Assembly: GCF_029872155.1 (NCBI RefSeq)
Contig: NZ_JARXLA010000001.1
Location: 310,001-374,000 of the forward strand
DNA: 64,000 bases
Direction: 5' to 3'
DNA from: Hyphomicrobium sp. D-2
GTDB lineage: Bacteria; Pseudomonadota; Alphaproteobacteria; Rhizobiales; Hyphomicrobiaceae
The notes below the pieces were generated by a model. It saw only the letters and a list, made by a program, of their open reading frames with translations, searched no databases and had not been told where the DNA came from. Of this stretch, positions 16,710-25,493 are shown one piece after another (positions within the stretch are counted from its first letter, which is position 1; each line of letters opens with the position of its first letter). The position numbers were made by a program, and so were the translations under genes.

Positions 16710-17351
16710 TCAGCGCTTTTCCTTCTCAGGAGCGATGCGACCGCTGTGGCGAGCCGACGACTGCAGGCCAGCCAGATAGGTCATGACCAGATCGTCGATC
16801 AAAACCTGTCCGGAATGATTTGTAATCGTCGCCAGTTTGTTCGCGGTGGACAGTGAAGTCAGTCCATGAATGCCGGCCCAGATCGTGCGGGCGTGCCGCC
16901 GTCTGGCCTCCGGGGAAGCGTCTGCAAGTATCGGATCCAGGACTTCCTCAAACGGCTGAAGCAAGCTGCTGATCTTGTCCTCGTACCAATCCGGCACCGG
17001 GTGATCACCGGGGATCCGATGTTCAATCAGCAGGCTCCATCGCTTTGGATGGTTTTGAGTAAACTCGAAATAGGTCGCTGCCAGCAGGGGCAGTTGCTCG
17101 TGCGCGGGTGCGTTTGTGATCGCTTCAAGCAACTGTTGGCGCAGATCATCAAGCAGACGAGCCTCGATGATAAGCAACAGATCATCGAGGTTCTCGAACA
17201 TATTATACAGCGTGCCGGGCGAGTAGCCGATGTGCTTGGCAATCTCACGGGCGGAGAGGCCGTCAATGCCAACCTCATCAATAATGGATGTGGTCGCAGC
17301 AATGATCAGCTCGCGCAGCTCTTCCTGAGTATGTATCGACCGGCGGCCCAT
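16710..17351 (-). CDS. TetR family regulator
   Basis: 213 residues. The N-terminal DNA-binding domain is typical: ELRELIIAATTSIIDEVGI, then LSAREIAKHIGYSPGTLYNM (recognition helix) and FENLDDLL. The ligand-binding part contains HARTIWAGIHGLTSLS, as in the TetR_C_33/WHG-type subgroup. It acts as a homodimeric repressor; the ligand is unknown. No obvious divergent target gene: the next genes are the pilus genes on the same strand, with about 100 bases between. Confidence 0.85.
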   Translation of the reverse strand: MGRRSIHTQEELRELIIAATTSIIDEVGIDGLSAREIAKHIGYSPGTLYNMFENLDDLLLIIEARLLDDLRQQLLEAITNAPAHEQLPLLAATYFEFTQNHPKRWSLLIEHRIPGDHPVPDWYEDKISSLLQPFEEVLDPILADASPEARRRHARTIWAGIHGLTSLSTANKLATITNHSGQVLIDDLVMTYLAGLQSSARHSGRIAPEKEKR

Positions 17352-17457
17352 GCTTGCATCACAAATAAAGTCATTCGTTTACTGACTAAGTAGCAGACTA
17401 ATTTGGGTGACGGTAGAGAATTAAGCAGTCTCTCAATAACTAAAAAGGGGCGTGCCC

Positions 17458-18117
17458 TTAGCACGGGCTGATGCAGTTTTCGCCCTTCACATAATCGACG
17501 CAGCTGTTGCGCGGATTGTAGAACGACTTTTCTGTGAATTTGGCCAGTGAGCCAAAGCCCGGGACGAAATCACCAAACAGCGGTTTGAACTTATACTCCG
17601 CTTGCACAACGATAACGCTGCCGCCCTTGGGGACAAGCCCCGTCGGTAGTGTGTAGCTTGAGCATTTCGCCGGGACGGTTATGCCGCCCGCGCCGTAAGA
17701 ATAACTCCAGGTCACCTTCGTGTCGGCTGCGTTATTGGGTGATGCCTGCACAGAAGCGATGACGACCTGCAGCTCTTTTTCGTTCGCGTCGTATGGCGCC
17801 ATGATATGAGCGATGGCTTTCATCGCGCCCTTAAGATTCGATGTGGCAGCGCTTTCGGTTGCGCCGATCGATTCCTGGCGTGCAATGGCATCACCGACAC
17901 TCGAGACAGCCGTTGAAAAATGGCGGTCCATATCGATGGCGCGCGAGGCTTCCACGACGCCGAGCAACAGCAGCATCAGAATGGGTAGGATCAACGCAAA
18001 TTCGATGCCCGCAACACCGCGATCATCGCGTTGCAGGGCCCGGGTAAAGCCAGCAATCCACGTGCTCGCAACATTCGAAGAATGCATCGTCTGGCCTCGG
18101 TACAGCAGGTGTTTCAT
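17458..18117 (-). CDS. TadE-like pseudopilin
   Basis: 219 residues; the start ATG overlaps the preceding stop (ATGA). Near residue 33 it has DDRGVAGIEFALILPILMLLLLGVVE, the TadE/TadF motif: a prepilin cleavage site after Gly, Glu at +5 equivalent position, then a hydrophobic helix. The periplasmic part has paired cysteines (CSSYTLP, NSCVDYVKGENCISPC). TadE/F proteins are minor pilins cut by the prepilin peptidase and needed for Flp pilus assembly. Second of two in tandem. Confidence 0.85.
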   Translation of the reverse strand: MKHLLYRGQTMHSSNVASTWIAGFTRALQRDDRGVAGIEFALILPILMLLLLGVVEASRAIDMDRHFSTAVSSVGDAIARQESIGATESAATSNLKGAMKAIAHIMAPYDANEKELQVVIASVQASPNNAADTKVTWSYSYGAGGITVPAKCSSYTLPTGLVPKGGSVIVVQAEYKFKPLFGDFVPGFGSLAKFTEKSFYNPRNSCVDYVKGENCISPC

Positions 18118-18686
18118 TTGTAAGGTTCGCTGCGGAACGCTGTGGCCGCCTGCAAGATTGCGGCGCCGCTGCCGTCAGATTTGTTGCCCAGCTTCAAAAA
18201 CGGGAAGCTTTTGGCCATGTCCCATTGATAGCAAACCGTAACGACAGCAACTTTTTCCTCCTCGCCGGCGTGTTTGCTGAGCAGGTCGTCGCCGTTGCCG
18301 GTTGACGCGCTCATCTTGCCGTCGACGACGCACGGGGCAAGATTCAATCCGGACCAATCGTCCTCAGTCTGGACCAGGATCGATAGCTTCTTGCAGTCGA
18401 TGGCAGCATTCATGCTGTCGCAAACGGCCTGACGGAAGCTGGTGATATTCATCTTGGCTTCGTTGGACTGACCGGTGCGGATGATGCGCGCTGCGGTCTC
18501 GACGCCACTCTGAAGCGATGAATTGACCAGGAAGAACATGCCCAGTCCGACGATCCCGAGGACGAAGAAGATAAGCGCTCCACCAATCACCGCGAACTCA
18601 ATGGCCGTAGAGCCGCTTTCGTTGCTGCGAAAGTTGCTCAGCTGGCTGACGGTGTGTGGGGAGCTCGACCGGAAACGCATCCGCAT
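18114..18686 (-). CDS. TadE-like pseudopilin
   Basis: 190 residues. NESGSTAIEFAVIGGALIFF near residue 22 is a TadE-type prepilin site and membrane helix. The mature part contains AVCDSMNAAIDCKKL with two cysteines and a beta-rich C-terminus. It overlaps the next TadE-like gene by four bases, so they are co-translated. Transcribed away from flp on the opposite strand. Start chosen at the first ATG; a second ATG two codons on is equally good. Confidence 0.85.
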   Translation of the reverse strand: MRMRFRSSSPHTVSQLSNFRSNESGSTAIEFAVIGGALIFFVLGIVGLGMFFLVNSSLQSGVETAARIIRTGQSNEAKMNITSFRQAVCDSMNAAIDCKKLSILVQTEDDWSGLNLAPCVVDGKMSASTGNGDDLLSKHAGEEEKVAVVTVCYQWDMAKSFPFLKLGNKSDGSGAAILQAATAFRSEPYK

Positions 18687-18864
18687 GGCTATCGTGTTCT
18701 CGCGCTAGATACTTAGCGCGTGACCGTAGGGATGGGTCCGTGAAGGATGTATTACTTCTCGGCTAATTTGAAGCAAACCGGTAAGCGGATCGTTAACCGC
18801 TTCATGCGCGGCTTGATTGCTGCGCTGGCATAGTGGCGCCGCGCACTTCAGTCGCGAGCTGCGG

Positions 18865-19371
18865 CTATTCGTTCTGAGTGGGCGTATTGGGGTTCGAAGT
18901 CGTTCTTTTCGCCTGCACGGCCTTGGTCAGTGCATCGAAGCTCGTGATGTCATCGCCAACGATGATGGCCGGTGAGCAGTTCGGCGCACAAGTGTAGGTC
19001 TGGCGCTTCTCTCCCCGATAGACAACGACTGTGCGTCGATCGTCCTGATCGACCACGACGCGCTGATCCTGAATCACATTCCGGTCTGCATCGAGCGCGA
19101 TGATGTTGGTGATGCCAAACGCCTTGCCGGTCACCACCAGCAGGTTGCCGCCCTGTACGCTGACGTCGGCGATCGACGGATTACCGATGATGACTTCGGA
19201 AACCGGACGCGGCAGCCGCAAGAGTTGTGACTGGTCGTAACGCACCATGAGATCGGCTGCGGTGGCATCGTTTGAGCTTATGCAGCCCGCGCCCACAACG
19301 GTGGCGGCTGCAACTATATAATGAGCGGCGTGCGCGGTACGGAAAAAGCGGGTCATTGCGACGAGTTCCAT
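18865..19371 (-). CDS. Pilus formation protein N-terminal-domain protein
   Basis: 168 residues from ATG 19371, or ATG 19356. A signal peptide is followed by one domain, LRLPRPVSEVIIGNPSIADV to NIIALDADRNVI, which is the T2SS/T3SS pilus N domain found at the start of CpaC secretins. The C-terminus has CAPNC and a polar tail. A cysteine at GAGCISS could be a lipobox. The domain standing alone suggests a secretin partner or pilotin-like factor. It is divergent from flp, with a 468-base gap between. Confidence 0.75.
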   Translation of the reverse strand: MELVAMTRFFRTAHAAHYIVAAATVVGAGCISSNDATAADLMVRYDQSQLLRLPRPVSEVIIGNPSIADVSVQGGNLLVVTGKAFGITNIIALDADRNVIQDQRVVVDQDDRRTVVVYRGEKRQTYTCAPNCSPAIIVGDDITSFDALTKAVQAKRTTSNPNTPTQNE

Positions 19372-19508
19372 GTTCTTCGTCGGCGATTACCTCAGGAAAT
19401 GGTGAAGAAAGGGAAAACCGGCGTTTGGAAAAAGCGTTGGTGCCTTCTGAGGGTGATTTCGGCCCCTGCATAGGCGTGATCTAGTGAACGCCAAGGAGTA
19501 TCTTTCCA

Positions 19509-19540
19509 AAGTATAGTTGTGCTTATTCAAGTATAGATGT
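19509..19540. repeat. Paired direct repeat between divergent pilus genes
   Basis: AAGTATAGTTGT (19509-19520) and AAGTATAGATGT (19529-19540) are spaced 20 bases apart, about two helical turns. They lie in the gap 19372-19839, which otherwise holds AT-rich sequence (19500-19760) and no gene. The arrangement fits a regulator binding side by side on one DNA face. Confidence 0.45.
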
Positions 19541-19839
19541 TTGAGTGTCTCCGGGTTTTGTGGCGTAAAAATGCCAAGCTTAACTGGATAATCTGCGCTC
19601 TAGGCGCTGAACGCCTTCGCCGTGACTCAAGATGTTTTTGATGTTTTCTATTGATGCCGGTTTTTATTAAATTGCCACTGTTTAAATAACGCTTTATTAG
19701 GAGATATTTACGTTCAAATTAGTGCGATTTACTTAGGTTTAAGAGATGGGGGAGCATACCAGCATCAGTTCAGCGCACGGTGCAAAACATCGGCTTTGAA
19801 CTTCGCATGATGCGATCAAAAAAACTGGGAGATGCTGTC

Positions 19840-20019
19840 ATGAAGAATTTTGTTTCGCGTTTCGCTCAGGACGAATCTGGCGCAACCGCCATTGAGTACG
19901 GCCTGCTGGCTGCTCTGATCGGCGTTGCCATCGTCGTTGGCGCAGGTCTCGTTGGTACGAACCTCAACCAGATGCTGACCGACATCTCGGCCAAGCTCAA
20001 GGTTGGCACGGGCGGCTAA
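19840..20019 (+). CDS. flp: Flp major pilin
   Basis: 59 residues from ATG 19840 (GGGAG upstream); an in-frame extension to 19780 is not needed. MKNFVSRFAQDESG is the leader, cut after Gly14, and the mature pilin begins ATAIEYGLLAALIGVAIVVG with Glu5 and Tyr6, as in all Flp pilins. The hydrophobic helix is followed by a short NLNQMLTDISAKLK tail. It is the structural subunit of the Tad pilus used for surface attachment. First gene of the plus-strand tad cluster and separated from cpaA by a terminator, which allows excess pilin. Confidence 0.95.
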   Translation: MKNFVSRFAQDESGATAIEYGLLAALIGVAIVVGAGLVGTNLNQMLTDISAKLKVGTGG

Positions 20020-20044
20020 TGATCGTCTGATCGCCTAGTAAATT

Positions 20045-20081
20045 CGGTCGTCCGGCAAGTCTGCCGGGCGACCGTACTTTT
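20045..20081 (+). terminator. Terminator after flp
   Basis: CGGTCGTCCGGCA (20045-20057) pairs with TGCCGGGCGACCG (20062-20074) and is followed by TACTTTTCT. It would let most transcripts stop after the pilin and let some read into cpaA. Confidence 0.75.
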
Positions 20082-20097
20082 CTCTGCCCTTGTTTAG

Positions 20098-20631
20098 ATG
20101 TTCGTCCGCTACGCTGGGATTGGGAAGCCGATGTCGCTCGAAGTGCTCTCGCTCTTCTTTCCGTTCGCGATGCTCTATGCGGCGGCGATGGACGTCTTCA
20201 CAATGCGCATCCGCAACTATGTCTCTATAGCTATTGCGGCGGCGTTTCCGGTGGTTGCGCTGATCGCTGGCCTGCCGGCTCACCAGGTGCTTATGCATTT
20301 CGGCATTGGTGCTGCCGTTATGCTTCTGACCATGGCGCTGTTTGCCTTCAATCTGATGGGCGGTGGCGACGCCAAACTCATCCCCGCAGCGGCGGTCTGG
20401 ATGGGGTATGAGCAGATCCTTCCCTTCCTTGTTTATATGACGCTGTTCGGCGGAGCATTGTCGCTGTTCGTCGTGTTTTATCGCAGTTTTCCGGCCGCTG
20501 CTTTGCCATTGCCGCAGTGGGCGTTGCGGCTACATCAGCCTGGATATGCCATTCCCTATGGCGTTGCGATCGCTGCCGGGGCCCTCATCGCTTACCCGCT
20601 GACCACAGTGGCCATGGCGCTTGCAAACTGA
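20098..20631 (+). CDS. cpaA: Prepilin peptidase CpaA/TadV
   Basis: 177 residues from ATG 20098; the ATG at 20131 (MSLEVLSLFF) is also plausible and would start directly at the first membrane helix. An A24-type aspartyl protease with about five or six membrane helices. The two catalytic aspartates are in AAAMDVFTMRIRN and in FNLMGGGDAKLIP (GxGD-type motif). It removes the leader of Flp and the TadE-like pseudopilins. No methylase domain, as usual for this short class. Confidence 0.9.
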   Translation: MFVRYAGIGKPMSLEVLSLFFPFAMLYAAAMDVFTMRIRNYVSIAIAAAFPVVALIAGLPAHQVLMHFGIGAAVMLLTMALFAFNLMGGGDAKLIPAAAVWMGYEQILPFLVYMTLFGGALSLFVVFYRSFPAAALPLPQWALRLHQPGYAIPYGVAIAAGALIAYPLTTVAMALAN

Positions 20632-20810
20632 GCCTGCGGGCCCCGCGCGACTGTCCACTCGGCGCCGATTGCGCGCCTGAACAGCGTGAAAAATTCAGCC
20701 CTTTGACCAGAGAACCGGCCCCAATTTGTAACGCCGGTTAACCTTGCGTTGACGTTTGTCCTGCACTTTGAGGATGTCACCAATTCGGCCGGTCGAAAGG
20801 ACCACTGGCT

Positions 20811-21611
20811 GTGAAACGCGCACAATTGATCGGCATTACAGTAGCGGCAGGAGCGGGTCTCCTTGCGTTCATGCTTATGCGTTCGGTTGTGAACACGCCG
20901 ACGGCAGAGCCGACCCAGATTGCCGTGCCGGTCAACGCAACCGAAGTGCTGGTTGCAGCGCGCAACATTCCAGTCGGTGAAGTGACCAAACGGGCCGACT
21001 TCCGCTGGCAGACTTGGCCTGCCGACGCCGTTACGCCGTCGTTCATCAGCCAGGACAATAGCGAAGGCATGAAGCTGGTCGAGGGCGCTATCGCGCGCGC
21101 ACCGCTTCTCGAAGGCGAGCCGGTCACGAAGCAAAAGGTGATCAAGCCGGGCGATGGCGGCGTGCTGGCGGCAATTCTGCCGCAAGGCATGCGCGCGATC
21201 TCCACCAAGATTCGGGAAGAGACGGCCGTCGGCCGCCTCATTCTGCCGAACGATCGTGTCGACGTGATCCTCACACGCCGTGAGCGTATGCCGAACGGTC
21301 GCGAAGAGCACGTGTCCGATACGCTCTTCTACAATGTGCGGGTGCTGGCCATCGGTCAGGATCTCGCCAGTAAAGAAGGCGCGAAGACCGCAGAGAGTGG
21401 CGCCAACACTGCCACTCTTGAGCTGACGCCCGGCCAGGCCGAGCAGTTGGCGCGGGCAAATTCTATGGGCGAAATCAGCCTTTCTCTGCGTAGCGTTGCC
21501 GATGGCGATCCCCGTGGCAAGGGACCGACAGCGGCGGTCAACGATCAGCGTGGCAACACCGTCCGTGTGCTGCGCTATGGCGTTCCGACGCGCGAGTACG
21601 GCGTCAACTGA
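20811..21611 (+). CDS. cpaB: Flp pilus assembly protein CpaB/RcpC
   Basis: 266 residues from a GTG (GAAAGG upstream). After one N-terminal membrane helix (LIGITVAAGAGLLAFMLM) comes a SAF domain (TEVLVAARNIPVGEVTKRAD, VEGAIARAPLLEGEPV) and the RcpC domain (GMRAISTKI, ILPNDRVDVILTRR). CpaB is a periplasmic factor that supports the secretin. The 180-base gap before it carries a CtrA-like site (TTAA-N7-TTGA, 20738-20752), so this gene may also have its own promoter. Confidence 0.9.
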   Translation: MKRAQLIGITVAAGAGLLAFMLMRSVVNTPTAEPTQIAVPVNATEVLVAARNIPVGEVTKRADFRWQTWPADAVTPSFISQDNSEGMKLVEGAIARAPLLEGEPVTKQKVIKPGDGGVLAAILPQGMRAISTKIREETAVGRLILPNDRVDVILTRRERMPNGREEHVSDTLFYNVRVLAIGQDLASKEGAKTAESGANTATLELTPGQAEQLARANSMGEISLSLRSVADGDPRGKGPTAAVNDQRGNTVRVLRYGVPTREYGVN

Positions 21612-21653
21612 GTTGCGTCATTCAGTTTCTGTCTGAGTTGCGTCATTCAGTTT
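21609..21653 (+). repeat. Tandem 25-base repeat between cpaB and cpaC
   Basis: TGAGTTGCGTCATTCAGTTT occurs at 21609-21628 and again, identical, at 21634-21653. The first copy starts with the cpaB stop codon. The second lies in the 67-base gap before cpaC. Confidence 0.9.
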
Positions 21654-21678
21654 TCGGCTGTCGAGAAGGCTATCGATC

Positions 21679-23376
21679 ATGCGAACGACCCTAAAGTGGG
21701 CGCGCGCCGCCATGGCTGCTGTGCTTTGCTTCGCCACTCCGCTTGGCGAGCTCAGCGCTGCTGACATGCAGGGCAGAAATCAGGGACAGGCTGGCAACGA
21801 TTCCATTCTGCGAATCCCCGGCAACGCGGCTTTTCCGCTGACCAAGCAGATTGAGCTTGGCGTCGGCCGTTCGCTGGTGGTGCAGTTTCCCGTTCCGCTG
21901 AAAGACGTGCTGGTGTCCGATCCGGCGGTGGTTGATGCCGTCGTCCAATCCTCAGAGCGCGTGTTCCTGATCGCGAAGGGAACCGGCCAGACCAACGCAT
22001 TCTTCTTTGACGAGTATGGGCAGCAGATCCTTACCCTCGAGGTGCGGATTGGCGCCGACCTGTCGTCACTCGATCAGCTGCTATCGCGCCTCATTCCGGG
22101 TTCGAATGTCCGCAGTGAAATGGCTGGCCGGGCGTTGGTGCTGACGGGCAGTGTCCGCTCACCCATCGATTCAAACCGTGCGGCCGAAATTGCTGCACAG
22201 TTTGCGCTCGCCAATGAAGACGTTGGCAGTGTCATTGGCTCCGGCCAATCTACGTCTGTGAATTCCAACACCAGCCTGAATGTCACCGGATTAAGCGGCA
22301 GCAACAATCCGTCCTCAGCCTTCCAGCGGATGAGCGACAGCCAATCCAACACATCCGGTAACGACCAGAAGCCATACGATCCTCGCCGCATCATCAACCT
22401 GATCTCGGTTGAGGGCGAAGAGCAGGTGATGCTGCGCGTCACCGTGGCCGAAGTGCAGCGCACGATCCTGAAGCAGTTCGGCATCAACGTCGGCGCGCTG
22501 GTCAACTCCGGCAACTTCTCAACTGCGGTGTTGAGCGCTAACGGCATGCCGGTAACGGGTGCAGCGTTGGGAACGCTGCCGGTGCCCGGCATCGGCACTA
22601 TCGGCGATCTCGCCGGTCGTCTGGCAATGTACAACGCTGGCCCGATCAACGCCGCGTCGATGCCATTCGGCAACTCGGGTGTCGACATGGGCTGGTCCTC
22701 AGGCAATCAGGCCGTGAATGGCGCCTTGCGCGCCATGGAGCGCGACGGTCTGCTGCGCACGCTGGCTGAACCGAACCTGACGGCTGTCTCGGGTGAGCCG
22801 GCACAGTTCCTGGCGGGTGGTGAATATCCGATCCCGGTGGCCGACAACTTTGGTCAGGTGAGCGTCACCTTCAAGAAGTTCGGTATCGGTCTCGCCTTCA
22901 CACCGGTTGTGATGTCGGAAGGGCGCATCAGCCTCAAGATTGAAACGGAAGTCAGCGAGCTGAGCAGTGAAGGCGCTGTGGTTATGTCTGGCCTGCAGAT
23001 TCCGGCCCTGAAGACGCGTCAGGCAAACTCGACGGTGGAACTGCCCTCTGGCGGCTCGATCGCGATTGCCGGCCTGTTGTCGGAAAATACGCGCCAGAAC
23101 ATTGATGGCTTCCCGGGCCTGAAGGATGTGCCGATCCTGGGCACGCTGTTCCGCAGCCGCGATTATCAGCGGCAGGAAACCGAGCTCGTTGTGATTGTCA
23201 CGCCCTACATGGTGCGTCCGGTTGCACGCCAGGAGCTTGCCCGCCCGGATGATGGTCTTGGCGATCCAACCGACCGCAAGGCCAACTTCCTCGGTCACAT
23301 CAATCGCGTTTACGGCGGTGGCCGTCCTGCGCCTGCCGGCGATCTCAAGGGCGATTACGGCTTTATTGTCGAATAA
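21679..23376 (+). CDS. cpaC: Outer-membrane secretin CpaC/RcpA
   Basis: 565 residues. Signal peptide to about residue 30, then a pilus N domain (LGVGRSLVVQFPVPLKDVLV, VFLIAKGTGQTNAFF), a BON-like part (LVLTGSVRSPIDSNRAA), an asparagine/serine-rich linker (about 190-235) and the secretin core: EEQVMLRVTVAEVQR, ALRAMERDGLLRTLAEPNL, GQVSVTFKKFGIGLAFTPVV and the typical end ELVVIVTPYMVRPV. It forms the ring through which the Flp pilus leaves. The ABC order flp-cpaA-cpaB-cpaC is the usual one. Confidence 0.95.
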   Translation: MRTTLKWARAAMAAVLCFATPLGELSAADMQGRNQGQAGNDSILRIPGNAAFPLTKQIELGVGRSLVVQFPVPLKDVLVSDPAVVDAVVQSSERVFLIAKGTGQTNAFFFDEYGQQILTLEVRIGADLSSLDQLLSRLIPGSNVRSEMAGRALVLTGSVRSPIDSNRAAEIAAQFALANEDVGSVIGSGQSTSVNSNTSLNVTGLSGSNNPSSAFQRMSDSQSNTSGNDQKPYDPRRIINLISVEGEEQVMLRVTVAEVQRTILKQFGINVGALVNSGNFSTAVLSANGMPVTGAALGTLPVPGIGTIGDLAGRLAMYNAGPINAASMPFGNSGVDMGWSSGNQAVNGALRAMERDGLLRTLAEPNLTAVSGEPAQFLAGGEYPIPVADNFGQVSVTFKKFGIGLAFTPVVMSEGRISLKIETEVSELSSEGAVVMSGLQIPALKTRQANSTVELPSGGSIAIAGLLSENTRQNIDGFPGLKDVPILGTLFRSRDYQRQETELVVIVTPYMVRPVARQELARPDDGLGDPTDRKANFLGHINRVYGGGRPAPAGDLKGDYGFIVE

Positions 23377-23397
23377 CGGATGGTCTGGAGACGTAGC

Positions 23398-24135
23398 ATG
23401 ACAACGACAAACGAAATGCGCGCTCGCGGATCAGGCTACCGTTCGCTGATCGCCAAGCTGCTTATCGCATCGGCGGCCGTATTGCCCGCCGCTGGCTGCA
23501 AAACGCTGGACGATCCAACGCGCGTTGCGGGCTGGACGCTGGTTGATGCTACGCAGCGTCATCCCATTCTTGTGTCGCAAGAGCCAACAACCCATCTGAT
23601 ACGGGTGGGTGATGGCGCGAACGGACTATCGCGGTCGCAGCGTGGCAAATTGATAGGCTTTGTAAACCATTATCGTGCGACCGATGCAGGTAATAGCCGT
23701 CTTGTTGTTTCCGTACCTAGCGGAGCGGCGAACGAAGTTGGCGTCATGCATGCGGTTGGAGAAATCCGTTCGCTGTTGACCGATCACGGTTTCAGCGAAG
23801 CCACGATTTCGGTGGAAGCCTACAATGCGGAAGGGACGGGAAGCCCGCCGATACGCGTTTCGTATCTGCGCTATATCGCCGAGCCGCCGCAGTGTGGCGA
23901 CTGGTCGACGAACCTTGCCTATGAGCCGACGAATTTGCCGTACCCCAATCTGGGCTGCGCGCAGCAGCGCAATCTGGCGGTGATGGTGGCAAATCCGGCA
24001 GATCTGCTGGGGCCACGCAGCGAAACGGCGCGCTCGGGTGAACGGCGCGATCAGGTCTGGAACAAGTATGTTACCGGACGGCCGACCGGCGCCGCCAAGT
24101 CGATCGACGAACGCGTGAATATGGCCATCGATTGA
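23398..24135 (+). CDS. cpaD: Pilus assembly lipoprotein CpaD
   Basis: 245 residues from ATG 23398 with GGAG upstream. The signal peptide ends in PAAGCKTLDD, a lipobox, so the mature protein starts with acylated cysteine near residue 35. The CpaD domain follows (HPILVSQEPTTHLIRVG, AGNSRLVVSVPSGAANEVG, PNLGCAQQRNLAVMVANPAD). CpaD lipoproteins help place the secretin in the outer membrane. It lies 21 bases after cpaC. Confidence 0.95.
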   Translation: MTTTNEMRARGSGYRSLIAKLLIASAAVLPAAGCKTLDDPTRVAGWTLVDATQRHPILVSQEPTTHLIRVGDGANGLSRSQRGKLIGFVNHYRATDAGNSRLVVSVPSGAANEVGVMHAVGEIRSLLTDHGFSEATISVEAYNAEGTGSPPIRVSYLRYIAEPPQCGDWSTNLAYEPTNLPYPNLGCAQQRNLAVMVANPADLLGPRSETARSGERRDQVWNKYVTGRPTGAAKSIDERVNMAID

Positions 24136-24169
24136 TGGCTAACGATTTCAGTTAAGGGTCGCCAGGAAC

Positions 24170-25483
24170 ATGTCTGAGCCAGCCAAGTCCATCTCTCACG
24201 ACGATGATCATATCGGTGTCGGCGCGTCGCTGGCCGAGCTTGAGGATGGCTTTGTTCCCCAGGCGTCGGACCGGGCGCGACCCATTCCACGCATTTCGAT
24301 TCAGGTGTTCTGCGAGAACGGCCCTACGGCCGATATCGTGCGCATCGCGGCCGAAGATCGGCGGCTCGCCAAGGCCCATGTGAATGTTCACATGGGCGGC
24401 ATCGAGGCTGCTGTGATTCATTATCAGCAGAATCCGACGCCCAATCTCGTTGTTATTGAGAGCAGTCTGCCGCGTGATCACATGCTGGCGGAGCTCGATC
24501 GTCTGGCTGAGAATTGCGATCCCGGCACGAAGGTGATCGTGATCGGCCACATGAACGACATCACGCTTTACCGCGAATTGCTGAAGCGTGGCGTGAGTGA
24601 GTATCTGGTGGAGCCCGTGACGCCGCTGGATCTCATGGAGGCCGTCTCCAACATTTATAACAATCCCCAGACGGAGCCGGTTGGGCACGTGTATGCCTTC
24701 ATCGGTGCCAAGGGTGGTGTCGGCTCATCCACGGTGTGTCACAACACGGCGTTCGCGCTTTCGGAAGCGCTGAAGGCTGACGTCGTGATCGCGGATATGG
24801 ATCTGGCGTTCGGCACCACAGCGCTCGACTTCAATCAAGACCCGATGCAGGGCATCGCCGATGCGCTGATGAGCCCTGAGCGCCTCGATGAAGTGCTGCT
24901 GGATCGATTGCTGACGAAGTGCTCCGACCATCTGTCGATCTTCGCAGCGCCGGTGCTGCTCGATCGCGAGTACGATATTTCGGTCGATGGCTGCGATCAG
25001 GTGATCGACGTCGTGCGCCAGAACGTCCCCTACGTCGCTGTGGATTTGCCGCATACCTGGACGGGCTGGGTGAAAAGCGTGCTGCTGCAGGCGGATGAGG
25101 TTGTCATCACCGCCGTTCCCGATTTGGCGAACCTGCGCAACGCGAAAGGTATTATTGATCTGCTTTCGCAGTCGCGTCGCAACGATGCCAAGCCGCGACT
25201 GGTGATGAACATGACCAACATGCCGAAGCGGCCGGAGATCAGCGTCAAGGAGTTTGAAGCTGCGGTTGGCCTGAAGGCCATTAGCGTGATCGACTTCGAT
25301 AGCGAAACTTTCGGTCAGGCCGCGAATAACGGCCAGATGATCGAGGAGCTGAATGCAAAGTCGCGTGCGGCGGTTGCATTCCGTGACATTGCGCTGGCAA
25401 TCAGCAATCGACGGGATGTCCAGGCGAGCAAGAAGACATCCGGATTTGCGCCACTGCTGGAAAAACTGAAGTTGAAGCTGTAG
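24170..25483 (+). CDS. cpaE: Pilus localization ATPase-like protein CpaE
   Basis: 437 residues. Residues 40-165 form a receiver-like domain (RISIQVFCENGPTADIVR, NLVVIESSLPRDHMLAELD, ELLKRGVSEYLVEPVTPLDL). A MinD/ParA-type domain follows with a deviant Walker A (FIGAKGGVGSSTVCHNTA), Walker B-like DVVIADMDLAFGTTALDF and VAVDLPHTW. CpaE homologues place the pilus machine at the cell pole. Intact and of normal length. cpaF follows after 10 bases. Confidence 0.9.
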   Translation: MSEPAKSISHDDDHIGVGASLAELEDGFVPQASDRARPIPRISIQVFCENGPTADIVRIAAEDRRLAKAHVNVHMGGIEAAVIHYQQNPTPNLVVIESSLPRDHMLAELDRLAENCDPGTKVIVIGHMNDITLYRELLKRGVSEYLVEPVTPLDLMEAVSNIYNNPQTEPVGHVYAFIGAKGGVGSSTVCHNTAFALSEALKADVVIADMDLAFGTTALDFNQDPMQGIADALMSPERLDEVLLDRLLTKCSDHLSIFAAPVLLDREYDISVDGCDQVIDVVRQNVPYVAVDLPHTWTGWVKSVLLQADEVVITAVPDLANLRNAKGIIDLLSQSRRNDAKPRLVMNMTNMPKRPEISVKEFEAAVGLKAISVIDFDSETFGQAANNGQMIEELNAKSRAAVAFRDIALAISNRRDVQASKKTSGFAPLLEKLKLKL

Positions 25484-25493
25484 GGAGCGGTAG

